A DNA stretch of 34,399 bases from Rhizobium sp. ASV8 (GTDB lineage Bacteria > Pseudomonadota > Alphaproteobacteria > Rhizobiales > Rhizobiaceae): positions 1 to 34,399 of the forward strand of contig NZ_JAELUG010000078.1 of the NCBI RefSeq assembly GCF_016429255.1. Reading direction: 5' to 3'. The translations under genes were made by a program, and so were the position numbers. This document shows positions 33,026-34,399 of the stretch, one piece after another. A model generated the notes under the pieces. That model searched no databases. It was given only the letters and a program-made list of their open reading frames with translations, and was not told the origin of the DNA. Within the stretch, counting starts at the first letter, position 1, and the number at the start of each line of letters is the position of its first letter.

Positions 33026-33045
33026 TGGGCGGGCTTCAACGCCCA
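33026..33045. terminator. Possible hairpin between convergent genes
   Basis: TGGGCG and CGCCCA form a 6-base GC stem with an 8-base loop, 13 bases past the end of the RND pump gene and 94 bases past the secreted-protein gene. No strong T-tract is visible. Confidence 0.35.
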
Positions 33046-33057
33046 CCCACCCCTGCT

Positions 33058-34399
33058 TTATTCAGCGGCTGCGAGCCCGCCGTCACTCTCGTGAGCGGGC
33101 ATCCCGGTCGTTGATGTCGATGGCAACCGCCAGCCCTTGATAAGACCGTAGACGGCCGGAATGACGACGAGCGTCAGCAATGTCGACGATACCATCCCAC
33201 CGATCATCGGTACGGCAATGCGCTGCATGATCTCGGAGCCGGTGCCAGTCCTCCACAGGATGGGAACGAGACCCGCCATGATGGCGACAACCGTCATCAT
33301 CTTCGGCCTGACGCGCTCGACCGCGCCGACCATGATGGCCTTGTTGAGGTTGGGTTTTAAGAATGGACGCCCTTCCCTTTCGCAAATCTCGCGCTGCTCC
33401 TTCATGGCGTGATCGAGATAGATCAACATGATCACCCCTGTTTCGGCTGCGACACCCGCCAGCGCGATAAAGCCGACCGCGACCGCCACCGAGGCATTGA
33501 ACCCCATCCACCACATCAGCCATATGCCGCCGACAAGCGCGAAGGGAAGCGACAGCATGACGATCATCGTTTCGGTCAGCGCCTTGAAGTTGAGATAAAG
33601 CAGCAGGAAGATCAGCGCCAGCGTCAGCGGCACGACGATTGCAAGCCTTGCCTCGGCCCGTTGCAAATACTCGAACTGCCCGCTCCAGGCGACCGAATAG
33701 CCAGGTGGCATGCGGACGGATTTCGCCACGGCCTGCTGTGCCTCGGCGACATAACCGCCCAGATCGCGGCCGGCGATGTCGACATAGACATAGACCGCGA
33801 GCTGGCCGTTCTCGGTGCGGATCGTGGTCGCTCCGCGGGTCAGCTTCACGTCGGCGACTTCTCCAAGAGGTACGGTTCCACCGCCGGGCAAGGACACCTG
33901 CACGTCTCTGGCGATGGCCTGCGGGTCGCTGCGAGACGCTCGTGGATAGCGGATCGCCACGCCATAACGCTCACGCCCTTCTACGGTCGAGGTTATGACT
34001 TCGGAGCCGAGCGCCATGCCGATCACGTTCTGCACGTCGTCGACGGTCAGTCCATAACGGCCAAGTGCCGCGCGGTTGGGTAGGATATCGAGATAATATC
34101 CCCCGATCACCCGCTCGGCATAGGCACTCGACGTTCCTGGGATGCCCTTCAGGACTCCTTCGATCTGCCGGGCGATCTTTTCCATCTCGCCGAGGTCGGT
34201 GCCATAGACCTTGACACCGACAGGGGTCCGGATCCCGGTCGAGAGCATGTCGATGCGGCCGCGGATCGGCATGGTCCAGGCGTTGGAGACGCCCGGAAAC
34301 TGCAGGGCAGCATCCATCTCCTGCTTCAGACTGTCGATGGTGACGCCCGATCGCCAATCGGATTTCGGTTTCAGGGTAATAATGGTCTCGAACATCTCG
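33058..34399 (-). CDS. CusA/CzcA-type heavy-metal RND efflux pump, C-terminal part
   Basis: About 447 residues are visible and the frame continues past the right edge, so this is the C-terminal 40-45% of a protein normally near 1050 residues. It covers the end of the porter domain (IRTPVGVKVYGTDLGEMEKIARQIE, YYLDILPNRAALGRYGLTVDDVQNVI, PLGEVADVKL) and helices 8-12, including LALIFLLLYLNFKALTETMIVMLSLPFALVGGIWLM, FIALAGVAAETGVIMLIYLDHA and RPKMMTVVAIMAGLVPILW. These match the heavy-metal RND (HME) class, which moves Cu+/Ag+ or Zn2+/Co2+/Cd2+ from periplasm to outside by proton exchange with a CusB-like adaptor and an outer-membrane channel. YLDHA and the GFNASVAVAVG stretch favour CusA over CzcA. 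The metal cannot be settled without the N-terminus. Confidence 0.9.
   Translation of the reverse strand, partial: EMFETIITLKPKSDWRSGVTIDSLKQEMDAALQFPGVSNAWTMPIRGRIDMLSTGIRTPVGVKVYGTDLGEMEKIARQIEGVLKGIPGTSSAYAERVIGGYYLDILPNRAALGRYGLTVDDVQNVIGMALGSEVITSTVEGRERYGVAIRYPRASRSDPQAIARDVQVSLPGGGTVPLGEVADVKLTRGATTIRTENGQLAVYVYVDIAGRDLGGYVAEAQQAVAKSVRMPPGYSVAWSGQFEYLQRAEARLAIVVPLTLALIFLLLYLNFKALTETMIVMLSLPFALVGGIWLMWWMGFNASVAVAVGFIALAGVAAETGVIMLIYLDHAMKEQREICEREGRPFLKPNLNKAIMVGAVERVRPKMMTVVAIMAGLVPILWRTGTGSEIMQRIAVPMIGGMVSSTLLTLVVIPAVYGLIKGWRLPSTSTTGMPAHESDGGLAAAE

Overview
The window looks like accessory DNA from an alphaproteobacterium, most likely Rhizobiales (Rhizobium/Agrobacterium-type). This is inferred from the moderately high GC, the HWE-type histidine kinase, the CHASE3 hybrid kinase with CheR and CheB, many small divergent regulator/transporter pairs, and IS30 and IS66 debris. 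It could be a plasmid or a chromosomal island; nothing in the window decides this. No rRNA, tRNA or CRISPR array was seen.

Layout. 1-960: the C-terminal end of a large repeat (MBG-type) surface protein. 1173-1846: a Phd/VapC-type toxin-antitoxin pair behind a palindromic operator. 2282-4544: a divergent TetR regulator facing a run of small membrane protein, short-chain dehydrogenase and VOC protein. 4841-7769: an ArsR regulator divergent from an MFS exporter, followed by a luciferase-like flavin monooxygenase gene broken by a one-base frameshift. A long stretch without a convincing gene follows (7770-8649).

8650-14562 is the centrepiece: four tightly coupled genes for a CHASE3-GAF hybrid kinase with three receiver domains, a CheR methyltransferase, a CheB methylesterase without receiver domain, and a receiver-HWE kinase. 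All have their key catalytic residues. They look like a self-contained phosphorelay combined with methylation, separate from flagellar chemotaxis because no MCP, CheA or CheW is present here. A convergent lipoprotein alpha/beta hydrolase follows (14640-15725).

16057-17368 holds an apparently intact IS30 element beside a decayed relative. 17609-20087 has a divergent HxlR/NmrA pair and two small unknown genes. A cold-shock gene with a strong hairpin (20713-20958) and an IS66 scrap come next. 21413-23919 is a DHA2 exporter divergent from an ECF sigma factor with a fused C-terminal SnoaL-like domain; between them lie two face-to-face sigma-type promoter motifs arranged symmetrically. 24075-26882 is an MFS transporter divergent from a MocR/PdxR-type regulator. 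27459-29240 is a lone B12-binding radical SAM enzyme. 29660-30822 is a TauE/SafE permease with its small DUF1634 partner. The right end carries an APH-fold kinase-like protein, an unrecognised secreted protein and the C-terminal half of a CusA/CzcA metal-efflux pump that runs off the edge.

Overall, the region is a mosaic of stress, efflux and signalling modules, each with its own regulator, separated by low-information gaps and mobile-element scars. The most notable points are the kinase/CheR/CheB/HWE operon and the symmetric promoter pair of the ECF/exporter locus.
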